Of a DNA stretch of 64,000 nucleotides, positions 33,660 to 42,646 are shown piece by piece; within the stretch, counting starts at the first letter, position 1; each line of letters begins with the position of its first letter. The notes beneath the pieces were generated by a model. That model saw nothing but the letters and a program-made list of their open reading frames with translations, ran no database searches and was not told the DNA's origin. The position numbers were made by a program, and so were the translations under genes. The stretch is from Palaemon carinicauda (taxonomy: Eukaryota; Arthropoda; Malacostraca; Decapoda; Palaemonidae). The stretch is taken from the NCBI RefSeq assembly GCF_036898095.1, contig NC_090728.1, forward strand, positions 94,605,281 to 94,669,280. The letters are read 5' to 3'.

Positions 33660-34856
33660 CTAAGGTTGAGGGGAGGTAGTAACTCCTTTGCCTAATACAG
33701 AAGCCGTAGCTACGTATGGTCCCAAGGTAAAACATTTCTCATAATCCACCCTCACCTCTCTGAGGTAATGAGAGGCGAACACAGAGTGGCTCCTCCAGAA
33801 TGTCGCATCCATAATTTGACGGAGCGACATGTTCTTGCGGTAAGCAAGCGAGGTCGCAATGGCCCTCACTTCGTGAGCTTGCACTTTTAAACGTCCGAAG
33901 TGTTCCTCCTCACACAAGAGATGCGCTTCTCTTATCACTTCCCTCAGGAAAAAGGACAAAGCGTTCTTGGAAAGGGGCTTTTGAGGATCTTTCACAGAAC
34001 ACCACAGGGAGCTAGAAGAGCCTCTCACACTTTTCGTGAGAGACAAGTAGGTCTTGAGGGCTCGTACTGGACAGAGCAGCCTCTCTTGCTCTTGACCCAC
34101 TAGGTTGGTCAAGTTAGGAACCTCAAAGGTCCTCGGCCAGGGCTTGGAAGGGTTCTCGTTCTTAGCGAGAAAGTCTAATCTCAAGGCACAAACTGCCCCA
34201 TTCAGATTGAAGCCTACCTGTTTTTCAATTGCATGGACTTCACTAACTCTTTTAGCTGTTGCTAAGGCCAAAAGAAAGAGGGTCTTCTTGGTAACCTCCC
34301 TAAGGGGAGCCTGTGAGATGGGCTCAAATCTCTTGGTGCACAGAAATTTAAGAACCACATCAAGGTTCCAAGAAGGGGGCTTTAACTGGGTCTGCTTGGT
34401 CGTCTCAAAAGACTTCAAGAGGTCATGTAAGTCCTTATCGCGAGACAAGTCCAAGCCTCTATGCCGACAGACGGAAGAGAACATACTTTTGTACCCTTTG
34501 ATAGTGGACACAGCTAGCTTAGCGTCCTGTCTGAGGTACAACAAGAAATCCGCAATCTGGCTCACAGAGGTAGTGGATGAGGAAATCTTGTGCTTCCTAC
34601 ACCAAGCCCTAAAAGTCTCCCACTTGGACTGGTAGACCCTCTGCGAAGAGACCCTCCTCGCTCTGGCGATAGCTTTCGCAGCTTGCGCTGAAAAGCCTCT
34701 CGATCTGACGAGCTTCTCGATAGTCTGAAGGCAGTCAGATTGAGAGCGAGGGGGTTTTGATGATATCTCTCGAAGTGGGGTTGTCTGAGCAGATTTGGAC
34801 TTGCAGGGAGGCTTCTTGGAAAGTCCATCAACAAGTCCACCACCTCCGTGAACCAT
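33660..34856 (-). CDS. Tyrosine recombinase of gamma
   Basis: It would integrate the circular DIRS DNA. The first ATG near the domain is at 34856, giving 398 residues, but the frame is open much further upstream, so the true start is uncertain. An N-terminal core-binding region runs from about 40 to 160 (DCLQTIEKLVRSRGFSAQAA, QSKWETFRAWC). Catalytic residues: Arg203 in AKRVSEVHA, His328 and Arg331 in AHEVRAIA, Trp354 and Tyr364 in FASHYLREV. The set Arg-His-Arg-Trp-Tyr is complete. It overlaps the RT frame by about 295 nt and lies in the frame of gag. Confidence 0.88.
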   Translation of the reverse strand: MVHGGGGLVDGLSKKPPCKSKSAQTTPLREISSKPPRSQSDCLQTIEKLVRSRGFSAQAAKAIARARRVSSQRVYQSKWETFRAWCRKHKISSSTTSVSQIADFLLYLRQDAKLAVSTIKGYKSMFSSVCRHRGLDLSRDKDLHDLLKSFETTKQTQLKPPSWNLDVVLKFLCTKRFEPISQAPLREVTKKTLFLLALATAKRVSEVHAIEKQVGFNLNGAVCALRLDFLAKNENPSKPWPRTFEVPNLTNLVGQEQERLLCPVRALKTYLSLTKSVRGSSSSLWCSVKDPQKPLSKNALSFFLREVIREAHLLCEEEHFGRLKVQAHEVRAIATSLAYRKNMSLRQIMDATFWRSHSVFASHYLREVRVDYEKCFTLGPYVATASVLGKGVTTSPQP

Positions 34857-36403
34857 TCCCTCATCGGCCAGAACGGAGCTATCAGGATCATCCGTCCCGA
34901 ATCGAGGAGGGCGAATTTCCTGACTACCAGATTGATGATCTTGAACGGGGGAAAAGCATAAGTGTCCATCCCCGTCCAATCCATCAAAAAGGCGTCTACT
35001 GCTATTGCCTCTCTGTCCGGAACTAGGGAGCAATAGATGGGGATCCTCTTGGATAAGTTGGAGGCGAAAAGATCGAAGAGGGGTCTCCCCCACAGCCTCC
35101 AGAGACTCTGACAGACCTGTTGGTTGAGGGTCCATTCTGTGGGAAGGACCTGCCCTTTCCTGCTGAGCATGTCCGCCCTCACATTCTTCTGTCCCTGAAC
35201 AAACCTCGTCAGCAGGTTTATCCTGTTCTCCTTCGCCCAAAGAAGGAGCTCTCTTGCTGTCTCGAACAGAGACAGAGAGTGAGTCCCTCCTTGCTTCCTG
35301 ATGTAAGCAAGAGCTGTGGTGTTGTCTGAGTTGACCTCCACAATCTTCCCAGACACCAAGTCCTTGAAGGCCTTTAGCCCCAGAAAAATGGCCATCAGCT
35401 CCTTGTTGTTGATGTGCCATCCCAGCTGAATTCCTTCCCAATAGCCTGAGACCTCCTTGCTTCCTAGTGTTGCCCCCCAGCCTGACTCTGATGCGTCTGA
35501 AAACAACACTAGGTCTGGGTTCTTCTTGTGTAAGGAAATCCCTTCCCCTAACAAGGTTGGGTCCAGCCACCACTTCAGAAGAGTCTTGACTTCTATTGGA
35601 ATGGGGAAGGAAAAGGAGTCTTCCTGCATCTTTCTGTTCCACGTCTTCGAAAGAAAGTGCTGAAGAGGCCTTAGGTGGAGTCTCCCCAGAGAGAAAAACT
35701 GTTCGAGGGAGGATAGAGTCCCCAGCAAACTCATCCACTCCTTCGCTGTGCATCTCTTCTTGTCCAGGAAAGTTCTGACTTTTACGAGACACTTGGTCTG
35801 TCTTTCCTGAGAGGGAGAAGCCCGAAAAAGAACTGAATTCAGAACTATCCCCAAATAGAGAATAGTCTGATTCGGTCTGATCTGAGACTTCTCCCTGTTG
35901 ATGACCAGGCCTAGATCTTGAGCCATCATAAAAGTCTTCCGTAAATCCTCCAGACATTTCTCCCTCGATCGTGAACGAATCAGCCAATCGTCCAGATAGA
36001 AGGATATCCTTATCCCCTCCTGATGCAGCCAACCCGACACATTCGCTATTACCCTGGTGAAGACTTGAGGAGCCGTGCTGAGACCGAAGCAAAGAGCTCT
36101 GAATTGGAAGCACTTGCCCTGCATTACAAATCTCAGGTACTTCCTCGAAGTCGGATGGATGGGGACATGGAAAAATGCGTCCTGCAAGTCGAGGGACACC
36201 ATCCAGTCCCCTGGACGTACTGACGCCAGCACCGACTGAGTCGTCTCCATGGAGAACTTTGTCTTCTCCACAAATACGTTGAGAGCGCTGACATCCAGGA
36301 CGGGTCTCCATCCGCCCGAGTTCTTGGGGACCAGAAACAGGCGATTGTAAAAGCCTGGGGAGGATAGATCCCGAACCGGTTCTATCGCCCCCTTGTCTAG
36401 CAT
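34562..36403 (-). CDS. RT-RNase H-methylase-like protein of gamma
   Basis: 613 residues from the first ATG (36403). The same frame is open upstream without an ATG past 36720, through conserved text (VGARLSGFWQSWKRRGAD, VIKEGYKIPFLKKPPL), and overlaps the gag end. This suggests expression by +1 frameshifting or reinitiation. RT: Asp72 in LDLQDAFF and YLDD at 136-139. RNase H: FSDASESGWGA (Asp303), NKELMA (Glu335), NSDNTTALAY (Asp360) and RADMLSR (Asp411). Methylase-like region about 442-515: FDLFASNLSKR, VPDREAIAVDAF, YAFPPFK and IAPFWPMREW. Complete by comparison with beta. Confidence 0.88.
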   Translation of the reverse strand: MLDKGAIEPVRDLSSPGFYNRLFLVPKNSGGWRPVLDVSALNVFVEKTKFSMETTQSVLASVRPGDWMVSLDLQDAFFHVPIHPTSRKYLRFVMQGKCFQFRALCFGLSTAPQVFTRVIANVSGWLHQEGIRISFYLDDWLIRSRSREKCLEDLRKTFMMAQDLGLVINREKSQIRPNQTILYLGIVLNSVLFRASPSQERQTKCLVKVRTFLDKKRCTAKEWMSLLGTLSSLEQFFSLGRLHLRPLQHFLSKTWNRKMQEDSFSFPIPIEVKTLLKWWLDPTLLGEGISLHKKNPDLVLFSDASESGWGATLGSKEVSGYWEGIQLGWHINNKELMAIFLGLKAFKDLVSGKIVEVNSDNTTALAYIRKQGGTHSLSLFETARELLLWAKENRINLLTRFVQGQKNVRADMLSRKGQVLPTEWTLNQQVCQSLWRLWGRPLFDLFASNLSKRIPIYCSLVPDREAIAVDAFLMDWTGMDTYAFPPFKIINLVVRKFALLDSGRMILIAPFWPMREWFTEVVDLLMDFPRSLPASPNLLRQPHFERYHQNPLALNLTAFRLSRSSSDREAFQRKLRKLSPERGGSLRRGSTSPSGRLLGLGVGSTRFPHPLPL

Positions 36404-36617
36404 TTGGTTGACAAGGTCTACTAGGGCCTTCTCTTTCCCCGGATCTGAGTACCGGGCTACTAAGGCCAGCGGAGCATCTGCGAGAGGAGGTTTTTTCAGA
36501 AAGGGGATCTTGTATCCTTCCTTGATGACTGAGAGGGACCAGGTGTCCGCCCCTCTCCTCTTCCAAGACTGCCAAAAACCTGACAGTCTTGCGCCTACTG
36601 TCTGGAGGAGACGAACT

Positions 36618-39233
36618 TCATTTTCTGGAGCAAGGTCTGAAAGAACCCCTGGTAGATCTTGGTCCTGATTCTTGCCTTCTCCCTCTAAAATCTGGTCTTG
36701 AAGTAGTCCTTCCCCGAAAGGGCTGCTGGAATCTCCTTTCCTCCCGTTTCAAAGAAGAAGGAGGGGCTGCCAAGGGCTTACGAGCAGAACGAGATAAAAG
36801 GTCTTGGGTGGCTTTTTGGGCCAGAGAACGCGTAATGTCATTAACCAGGGACTCGGGAAAAAGATGTTGAGAGAGGGGGGCGTAAAGAAGCTCAGACTTT
36901 TGTGCATTGGTAACAGACCTAGAAGCAAAAGAGCAAAGCAGAGCTCTCTTCTTTAGGACCCCAGCTGAGAACAGAGCAGCCAACTCATTCGCCCCATCTC
37001 TGAGGGCCTTATCCATACAGGACATAATACTGGTAAGGTCCCTAGATCCTTCCATCTGTTCAGTTTTCCTTGCGAGAGTCCCAAGCGACCAGTCTAGGAA
37101 ACTAAAAACCTCAAAGGCTCTAAAAATACCTTTGACGAGATGATCCAGCTCCGACATCGACCACATGACCTTGGCTGAGTTGAGAGCATGCCTTCTAGCA
37201 GAGTCCACTAAACCAGAGTCATCCTTGGAGGAGGAAGGCACTCCCAGACCCAAAGGTTCTCCAGTTGCATACCATATACCCGCTCTTGAAGCAAGACGAG
37301 CTGGTGGAAACGAGAAGGAAGTCTTAACTGTTTGTCTCCGCTCCATCATCCAGTCATCAATCTTCGTGAGAGCCTTCTTTGCGGAGATAGACAGCTTCAT
37401 CTTGATGAAGGCCGACTGTTTCTTGGCCTTCTTTTTGTTAAATTGGGACTGAGGAGATTGAGGGGCAGCAGGTTGGAATTCCTCTCCAAAAAGTTCAAGA
37501 AGGGAGCGAGAGAGAACTTTGTAATCTCCCACAGCGTCGGCAGGATTATCATCGTCATCAGAAAAATCCTCGAGGTCCTGATCCACATCTGCAATATCCT
37601 TCGAAAGAGAAGGATCCTTAGAACCCGACAAGGGCAAATCAAAGGCATCATCCTGCAAAAGACGGGTTGCATCCTGGAGTCCCGCGCTAGAAGAATCCTT
37701 GGGACGAGAGGCAGTATCGTCCCGAAGAGGTAGGGTGGTATCGCCCTGGGACCGAGAACGAGAGGCAGAGTCGTTCTGACGTCGAGAGCGAGAGGCGGTA
37801 TCGTCGTGGCGGCGAGAATGAGAGGCGGTATCGTCGTGGCGTCGTGAACGAGAGGCGGTATCGTCGTGGCGTCGAGAACTAGGGTCGGTATCGTCGTGGC
37901 GTCGTGAACGAGAGGAGGTATCGTCGTTGCGAAGCGAACGAGAGGAGGTATCGTCGTGGCGAAGCGAACGAGAGGAGGTATCGTGCTGGTAACGTGAACG
38001 GGAGGCGGTATCGTCTTGGCATCGAGAACGAGAAGCAGCATCGTTCGATAAGGTATCGTCCCGGTATCGAGAACGAGAAAACGTATCACCCTGGTATCGC
38101 GAAGAAGTATCGCCTGGCGAAAGCACACATTCCTCATCCTGGCGTAGAGAGGGAGAAGTTTTCTTTAAAGAAGAACTCCGTTCTCTCTTAGAAGCAGACT
38201 TCTTAATCGGCAACGAGTCGTCTTTACGTCTGTCAGACTGGGCGTGAGGGCGGCTAAAGGCTTGTACTAAAGTCAAAAGTTGTTCCTGCATGACAGACAT
38301 AAAGGATTTAGCAACATCAGCTGGGTCTTGCGGCCCCGAAGGGGGGGGCTGACGAATAACACTCGTGGAAGGGGGAGGATCTTCGGCAGCAGGCTTCGCC
38401 CTTTTCACAGGCACAGAGTCGAAATCCTCCTCCGACGGACAAGGTTCATAACTGCTAGAACCGGGAGAGAAAGAACGAGACCGTTCGTCGCGGTTCCATC
38501 TCCTCTTAGTAGGTCTTGAAGCTTCAAACTTCCATTTACGTCTGGACGAATTCGGAGAAGAAAACAACACATCCGACACGTCTTTCCCGTGACGGTCAAG
38601 AGCAGCCTGGGAATCGACAACAGGACTGTCTGAGGCGACGGCTGACCGAGGGTACGTACCTCTCACCCCCTTTCGGTCATCGACGTACCTTCTCCCTTGG
38701 TCCTGGGAGCTTGGTAGAGGTCTAGGCCTAGGGGTATGACAGATTCGGTCAGTCGCCACCTCCACTGCACTAACACAAGCACTTTCACTTTCCTTACCTT
38801 TAAAGGCCTCCAGTTGTTCTTTAATGGCCTTCAACTCGGCCGCCAGGCTAGCGTACCGAGGGTCATCCGTAGATACGGAACCTGTAGGAGGTGCAGGAGT
38901 TACTACCTCAAGGGAAGGATCAACTTCCAAAGAGGAATCAGTAATAGGATCAATAGCTAAATCTACGCTAAGTTCGTCTTCCTTACCACTAACAGACTTA
39001 GACTTAGACCTAGAAGCTCTCCTAACTCTATCGAGCTCTAGCTTACGCACATAGCGCTTCATAATTAACCAATCTTTCTCATCCAAAACCTTACATTCCC
39101 CGCACCTATTATCAAGGGCACAAACAAAACCCCTACAATTAGAACAAACGGTGTGAGGGTCTACCGCCATTTTCGGTAGTCTCACCTTACATTCCTCATT
39201 CGCACAGATACGGTAATGACTCTTTTCACTCAT
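36618..39233 (-). CDS. gag-like protein of gamma
   Basis: 871 residues from ATG 39233 (MSEKSHYRICANEECK). That start is preferred over an upstream in-frame start because beta and delta begin just before the same Cys motif. The N-terminus has CANEEC, DPHTVCSNCRGFVC and CGEC, a zinc-binding pattern. The middle (roughly residues 400-510) is a tandem decapeptide array of the type SRSRRHDDTA, preceded by SR-rich sequence. It is followed by an acidic stretch (DLEDFSDDDDNPADAV), the block FPPARLASRAGIWYATGEPL and FEVFSFLDWSLGTL, and an Arg/Gly-rich tail. No virus-type CCHC knuckle is seen. It presumably packages element RNA. Confidence 0.83.
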   Translation of the reverse strand: MSEKSHYRICANEECKVRLPKMAVDPHTVCSNCRGFVCALDNRCGECKVLDEKDWLIMKRYVRKLELDRVRRASRSKSKSVSGKEDELSVDLAIDPITDSSLEVDPSLEVVTPAPPTGSVSTDDPRYASLAAELKAIKEQLEAFKGKESESACVSAVEVATDRICHTPRPRPLPSSQDQGRRYVDDRKGVRGTYPRSAVASDSPVVDSQAALDRHGKDVSDVLFSSPNSSRRKWKFEASRPTKRRWNRDERSRSFSPGSSSYEPCPSEEDFDSVPVKRAKPAAEDPPPSTSVIRQPPPSGPQDPADVAKSFMSVMQEQLLTLVQAFSRPHAQSDRRKDDSLPIKKSASKRERSSSLKKTSPSLRQDEECVLSPGDTSSRYQGDTFSRSRYRDDTLSNDAASRSRCQDDTASRSRYQHDTSSRSLRHDDTSSRSLRNDDTSSRSRRHDDTDPSSRRHDDTASRSRRHDDTASHSRRHDDTASRSRRQNDSASRSRSQGDTTLPLRDDTASRPKDSSSAGLQDATRLLQDDAFDLPLSGSKDPSLSKDIADVDQDLEDFSDDDDNPADAVGDYKVLSRSLLELFGEEFQPAAPQSPQSQFNKKKAKKQSAFIKMKLSISAKKALTKIDDWMMERRQTVKTSFSFPPARLASRAGIWYATGEPLGLGVPSSSKDDSGLVDSARRHALNSAKVMWSMSELDHLVKGIFRAFEVFSFLDWSLGTLARKTEQMEGSRDLTSIMSCMDKALRDGANELAALFSAGVLKKRALLCSFASRSVTNAQKSELLYAPLSQHLFPESLVNDITRSLAQKATQDLLSRSARKPLAAPPSSLKREERRFQQPFRGRTTSRPDFRGRRQESGPRSTRGSFRPCSRK
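37740..38095. repeat. 30-bp coding tandem repeat in gamma gag
   Basis: About a dozen units with the plus-strand core GAGGCGGTATCGTCGTGGCG and the spacer TCGTGAAC or TCGAGAAC. They are in frame and encode SRSRRHDDTA-like decapeptides. Units at 37800-37950 are nearly identical; the outer ones diverge. Confidence 0.85.
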
Positions 39234-39394
39234 AATGAAAAACAGCAAAAAAGCTAAGAGAAAACAAAATACAACGATCGCCAAAACCCCAAATCAGAGT
39301 ACTTCACCAAAAAAGCAGACTGGTACACCGAGCAGGGAAAGCGAAGAAAAACTCTTAATGACGGACCAACGTGTTGTCGATCCGGCCGGCAGAG

Positions 39395-39567
39395 ATGAAC
39401 TGAAGAACAGAAAACGGGAATGATTCCTCCTACCACCCTTTAACGGGTGTTACCACCCAACCACCACAAGGCGGTTGCCTAGTTTTAGAAAAATTCTGCC
39501 GAAATAGAGATAAATAGAGATAATTAGCTATATATATATAACTGCCAGGTAAGTTCTATTCATAAAA
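39395..39567. repeat. Right inverted terminal repeat of gamma
   Basis: CTGAAGAACAGAAAACGGG through TATATATAACTGCCAGGTAAG mirrors the left repeat. Alpha sequence resumes at GAACATTGTC. Confidence 0.85.
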
Positions 39568-39899
39568 TGAACATTGTCTTTCACCCTTCTCAATAATGGC
39601 CGATGTCTTAAGAGAGACCATGAAGTTCCTTGACTCGTATGGTTGCTGTCTGAGTGTGTAGGAACATTGTGTCCTTAAATCAGGAGAAAATTTGTTGCCT
39701 GGTGAAGTGGAACACAAGGAGGTCCCTTTAGGGATCGGAGATTTCAATCATGTTCTGAGAGGAAGGTCTCAATTCCGACCGGGGAAAGGCAAGTTGTAAG
39801 TCCGTAAGAGTTAGGAAAAGTCTATCCATAAGAGGGTGTCCCTTTCTTTCAGTTTGAAGGTGAAGGATCAAGGTTGAGTGGTCATCTTTACCTGTCGAA

Positions 39900-41430
39900 A
39901 ATGAATAGGGGGTCTTTTCCTCTTGCATATACTCGAGGATTCCGCTATTGTTGAAATCGAGGTATCGAGTGGAGAGACACTTTCACATAACGCCAACCAC
40001 ACAAGACGTGATACTGCCTGGTAGACTGATACTGAGGAATTCCTCAGACATCTAGACAACCTTTTCGCAAAGAGGTATTGGGTAGTCTTCAGGCGTACAA
40101 TCATAGCAAAGCTATAGCTTGCGGTAGGTGTCGAAGTGGGTTGTCTGTTATGTGGAAAGGGTTCTCATGGAGGCTCTATCAGGAGTTGCAAAAGGTTTGG
40201 AGACCGTTCTGCATAATGCCATACCGGAGCTAGGAGAGTCCTTGAGAGGTTGACCGATGTTCTAGCCTTGTTGAGTACCCTTCTCCAGATAAAACAGGGA
40301 CGAGACATAAACATCATTGTTGCACCCACCGTTGTTGCCAGAGAGCCTTGGGGTCTAGGGCTGGTGAGCAACGGTAGCCTGAGATTCAGGAGCATTGCAA
40401 ACAGACCCCCTAGTTGGAGGACCTCGTAAAGTCGGGACTCTGTTGGCTACATGGTGATCCAAAGTACATTCGGTATACCTGATCTGAGATGCTGTGCATA
40501 GATTATCGGCAAGCACGTTCTTCCAGTCTGGAATGAAGCGGGCTGAAAGTGGTACCGAACGGACTTTGGCCCATCTTAGTGTTTATACTATTAGATGGGA
40601 AGACGCTACAAGCCAGTTCCTACTTGCTTGTCGATGTGAGTTTCTATGAGGTGTGTGGTGTCGTCCATCACATCACTGAGTGGTCTGTTAGGAACCGATG
40701 AGGCTGTTGAAGGACCGAAAAGTTGGCCTTCATCTCTTAGGAGATTTAAGTGAAGGTACCTTCGGGCTCTGTCCAGAGGGTTGAAGTCATGTGGTGCAGC
40801 ACTATGGTCCCTCCTTTCTTCCTTTTCAGACTCAAGTCTCCCGGAATGGAAGTCGTTCTCGTTTCGAGAAGGTTTTTGTGGAGATTGGTGTTTAGAATCA
40901 TTCCCAGATACACCAGTCTCCTGGGAGGGAAGTAGGGAAGATTTCTGTAGGTTTGCCCTGATCACTGGATCTTGGTAAAAGGACTTCAGAAGTTCCAGTG
41001 TTAATGCAAGGTTGCCACTGAGTCTGCTAAGGTCAGTCAGTCGTCCCGAGAAAGCGGAGACAGAAGCCGATCCTGTGAGACCAAGATGGGTGTAGTGGAA
41101 AGACCGAAGCACAGTGCCTTGAACTGGTGTTTCTTGTTTGTTTAGACTTAATCTTCCAACCTTCCTAGATGGATGGTTTGGACCTGGGAGTAAGTATTCT
41201 TTAGGTTCAGTGTGCAAATGAAGAACTGAGGTCTTAGCCCTTGATCGAACTCCAACATGGTGTGGACAATGACCCAAAGGGACAGCTCCTTGCTGATCCT
41301 TTTGCATGGAAGACTGTCGACGCTGGAGTCTTGACTCGTGTTGTAAAGGATCAGGCGCGATACCCGGTGTAAGAATTCTTTTCTGAGAGAGAATTTCTTT
41401 AAAAGGAAGGCCATGCTTAGCCTTACCACG
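39900..41430 (-). pseudogene. RT-RNase H-methylase-like remnant, alpha copy B
   Basis: Colinear with alpha copy C 2560-4300. Examples are the methylase-like VWHYAERSPN-type end at 40165-40300, an RNase H region around 40500-40640, and an RT region at 41090-41240 with CCGAAGCACAGTGCCTTGAA. Many indels; no intact frame. Confidence 0.6.
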
Positions 41431-42494
41431 CGCCCTCATGGGATTGATGCTATTCCTTGGAATAGAATCAATCTGGCGAATGTTAATCAATGGTTAACTG
41501 TTGGGTATCATGTTACTGTGCAGTTGGAGAGTGCTCGCAAGTAGTTCCCTGTTGGCAAGCCATTGATGAGGGTTGTCGAACGCTTACCGATCACTTTAGT
41601 GTGATGGCAAACGGCCAGTAGCGAGAAGTATGTTGTATAACTTCTGATCTAGGAACTACAGGAAGCGGTTGACTAGTAAGTTCGAGTGACGAACTGCTGG
41701 CAAATAACCGATGACCGATGAATCAGTGGTCTGCGAGCCGATGGTGAGTTCGAGATCAGCAAGCTGATTATGGTCCACCCGGTATGGTCAGAGATGAGCA
41801 AGCTGAATATGGGCTGGTCAGAGATCAGCGAGCTGAGTTCAATGATCGAAGAAAGATGAGCTGCCCATAGGTGATCTAGTGATCAGCAAGCTGATGACTG
41901 GTTATTGACTAGCAATCGATGATTGGAAATGCTAGCAAGTGGAGATCGTTAGTCCTTGGAGGGACTAGAGGTCAAAGATCAGCATTGAGCTAGCAATTGG
42001 CGATCTGGTGATCGGCGACCTAACGATCAGTAAACTGTGAACTAGCCATCAGCAAACAGTGATCTAGAGATCAGTCTGTTGATGCTTTCCTGTTTGCTGC
42101 CGGTGGTCTGTCAAGGAAAAAAGAAACTTCAGAAGAGACAGGGACCAAGGATTCCCCTTTTCGATTCCCTTGTAGGATGGAATTTTTGGGATCTTGAATC
42201 CTTCTGTAGAGCCTTATTTCTCTTTTCCCGGTGGCAATGTTTATGTGCTTGCGGGGAGGAATGGGGCAATGGTGACATGTCCAAAAAGTTTTATTCCTTT
42301 TTATTGACAATTGCGCAAGTGTGTAGGTGAGTCTGGAGCGATGGCACACAGGATGACGCTGGTGCTTAATATCTGCCTGGAGAGCAGCCAAGCGCTGGTT
42401 CTTAGGCAAGAGCTGGTGCATTGGATCTGTGAGCATTGACTCTTTGGCAAGAGCTGACGCATGGATCCGGGACCGTAACTGCACAGGAGGGCGC
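41431..42494. other. Alpha copy B: remnant with GATCAGCAAGCTGA-like repeats
   Basis: Between the RT remnant and the I-like LINE. From 41700 to 42070 there are many scattered copies of GATCAG(C/T)(A/G)AGCTGA-type short repeats (41748, 41787, 41825, 41890, 41971). From 42170 the sequence matches the start of alpha fragment D. The gag region expected here is not recognisable. Confidence 0.5.
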
Positions 42495-42646
42495 AGGAAA
42501 GTGAGGATTGATTGATTGATTGATTTAAAGTTTTCAGGCATCCTGACATCTAAGGTCATTGACGCCGATATCATTTAGTTTATGTATACAAAAAAAAAAA
42601 AAAAAAAAACATAAGAGTATTCAATTAAAATCATAAAAGTTGAATG

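Larger units (their letters stand above)
32918..39567 (-). mobile_element. DIRS retrotransposon, family gamma (apparently intact)
   Basis: About 6650 bp with ends ATGGAGTTTTTATGATAAAAC (left) and GTAAGTTCTATTCATAAAA (right). The inverted repeats are about 160 bp, containing GGCAACCGCCTTGTGGTGG and its mirror at 39400-39530. An ICR is at 33159-33260. It encodes gag, RT-RNase H-methylase-like and recombinase with no internal stop or frameshift in any of the three. This makes it the best candidate in the window for a recently active, autonomous copy. It sits inside the decayed recombinase gene of alpha copy B. Confidence 0.9.
32460..39780 (-). pseudogene. Recombinase remnant of alpha copy B, split by gamma
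   Basis: The two parts flank gamma: 32460-32917 and 39568-39780. The left part includes THSIRGITMPLVLL, a decayed HxxR box, at about 32650-32700. The right part corresponds to alpha copy C 2220-2330 (GGCCGATGTCTTAAGAGAG against GGGCGATGTCATACGAGAG). The frame is broken in both parts. Confidence 0.6.

Noticed and set aside
33660..36575. A 971-residue protein starting at 36575
   Set aside because: Its first 570 or so residues overlap the RT frame and have no family resemblance. Only the C-terminal recombinase part is annotated as a gene; the overlap is reported as a finding.
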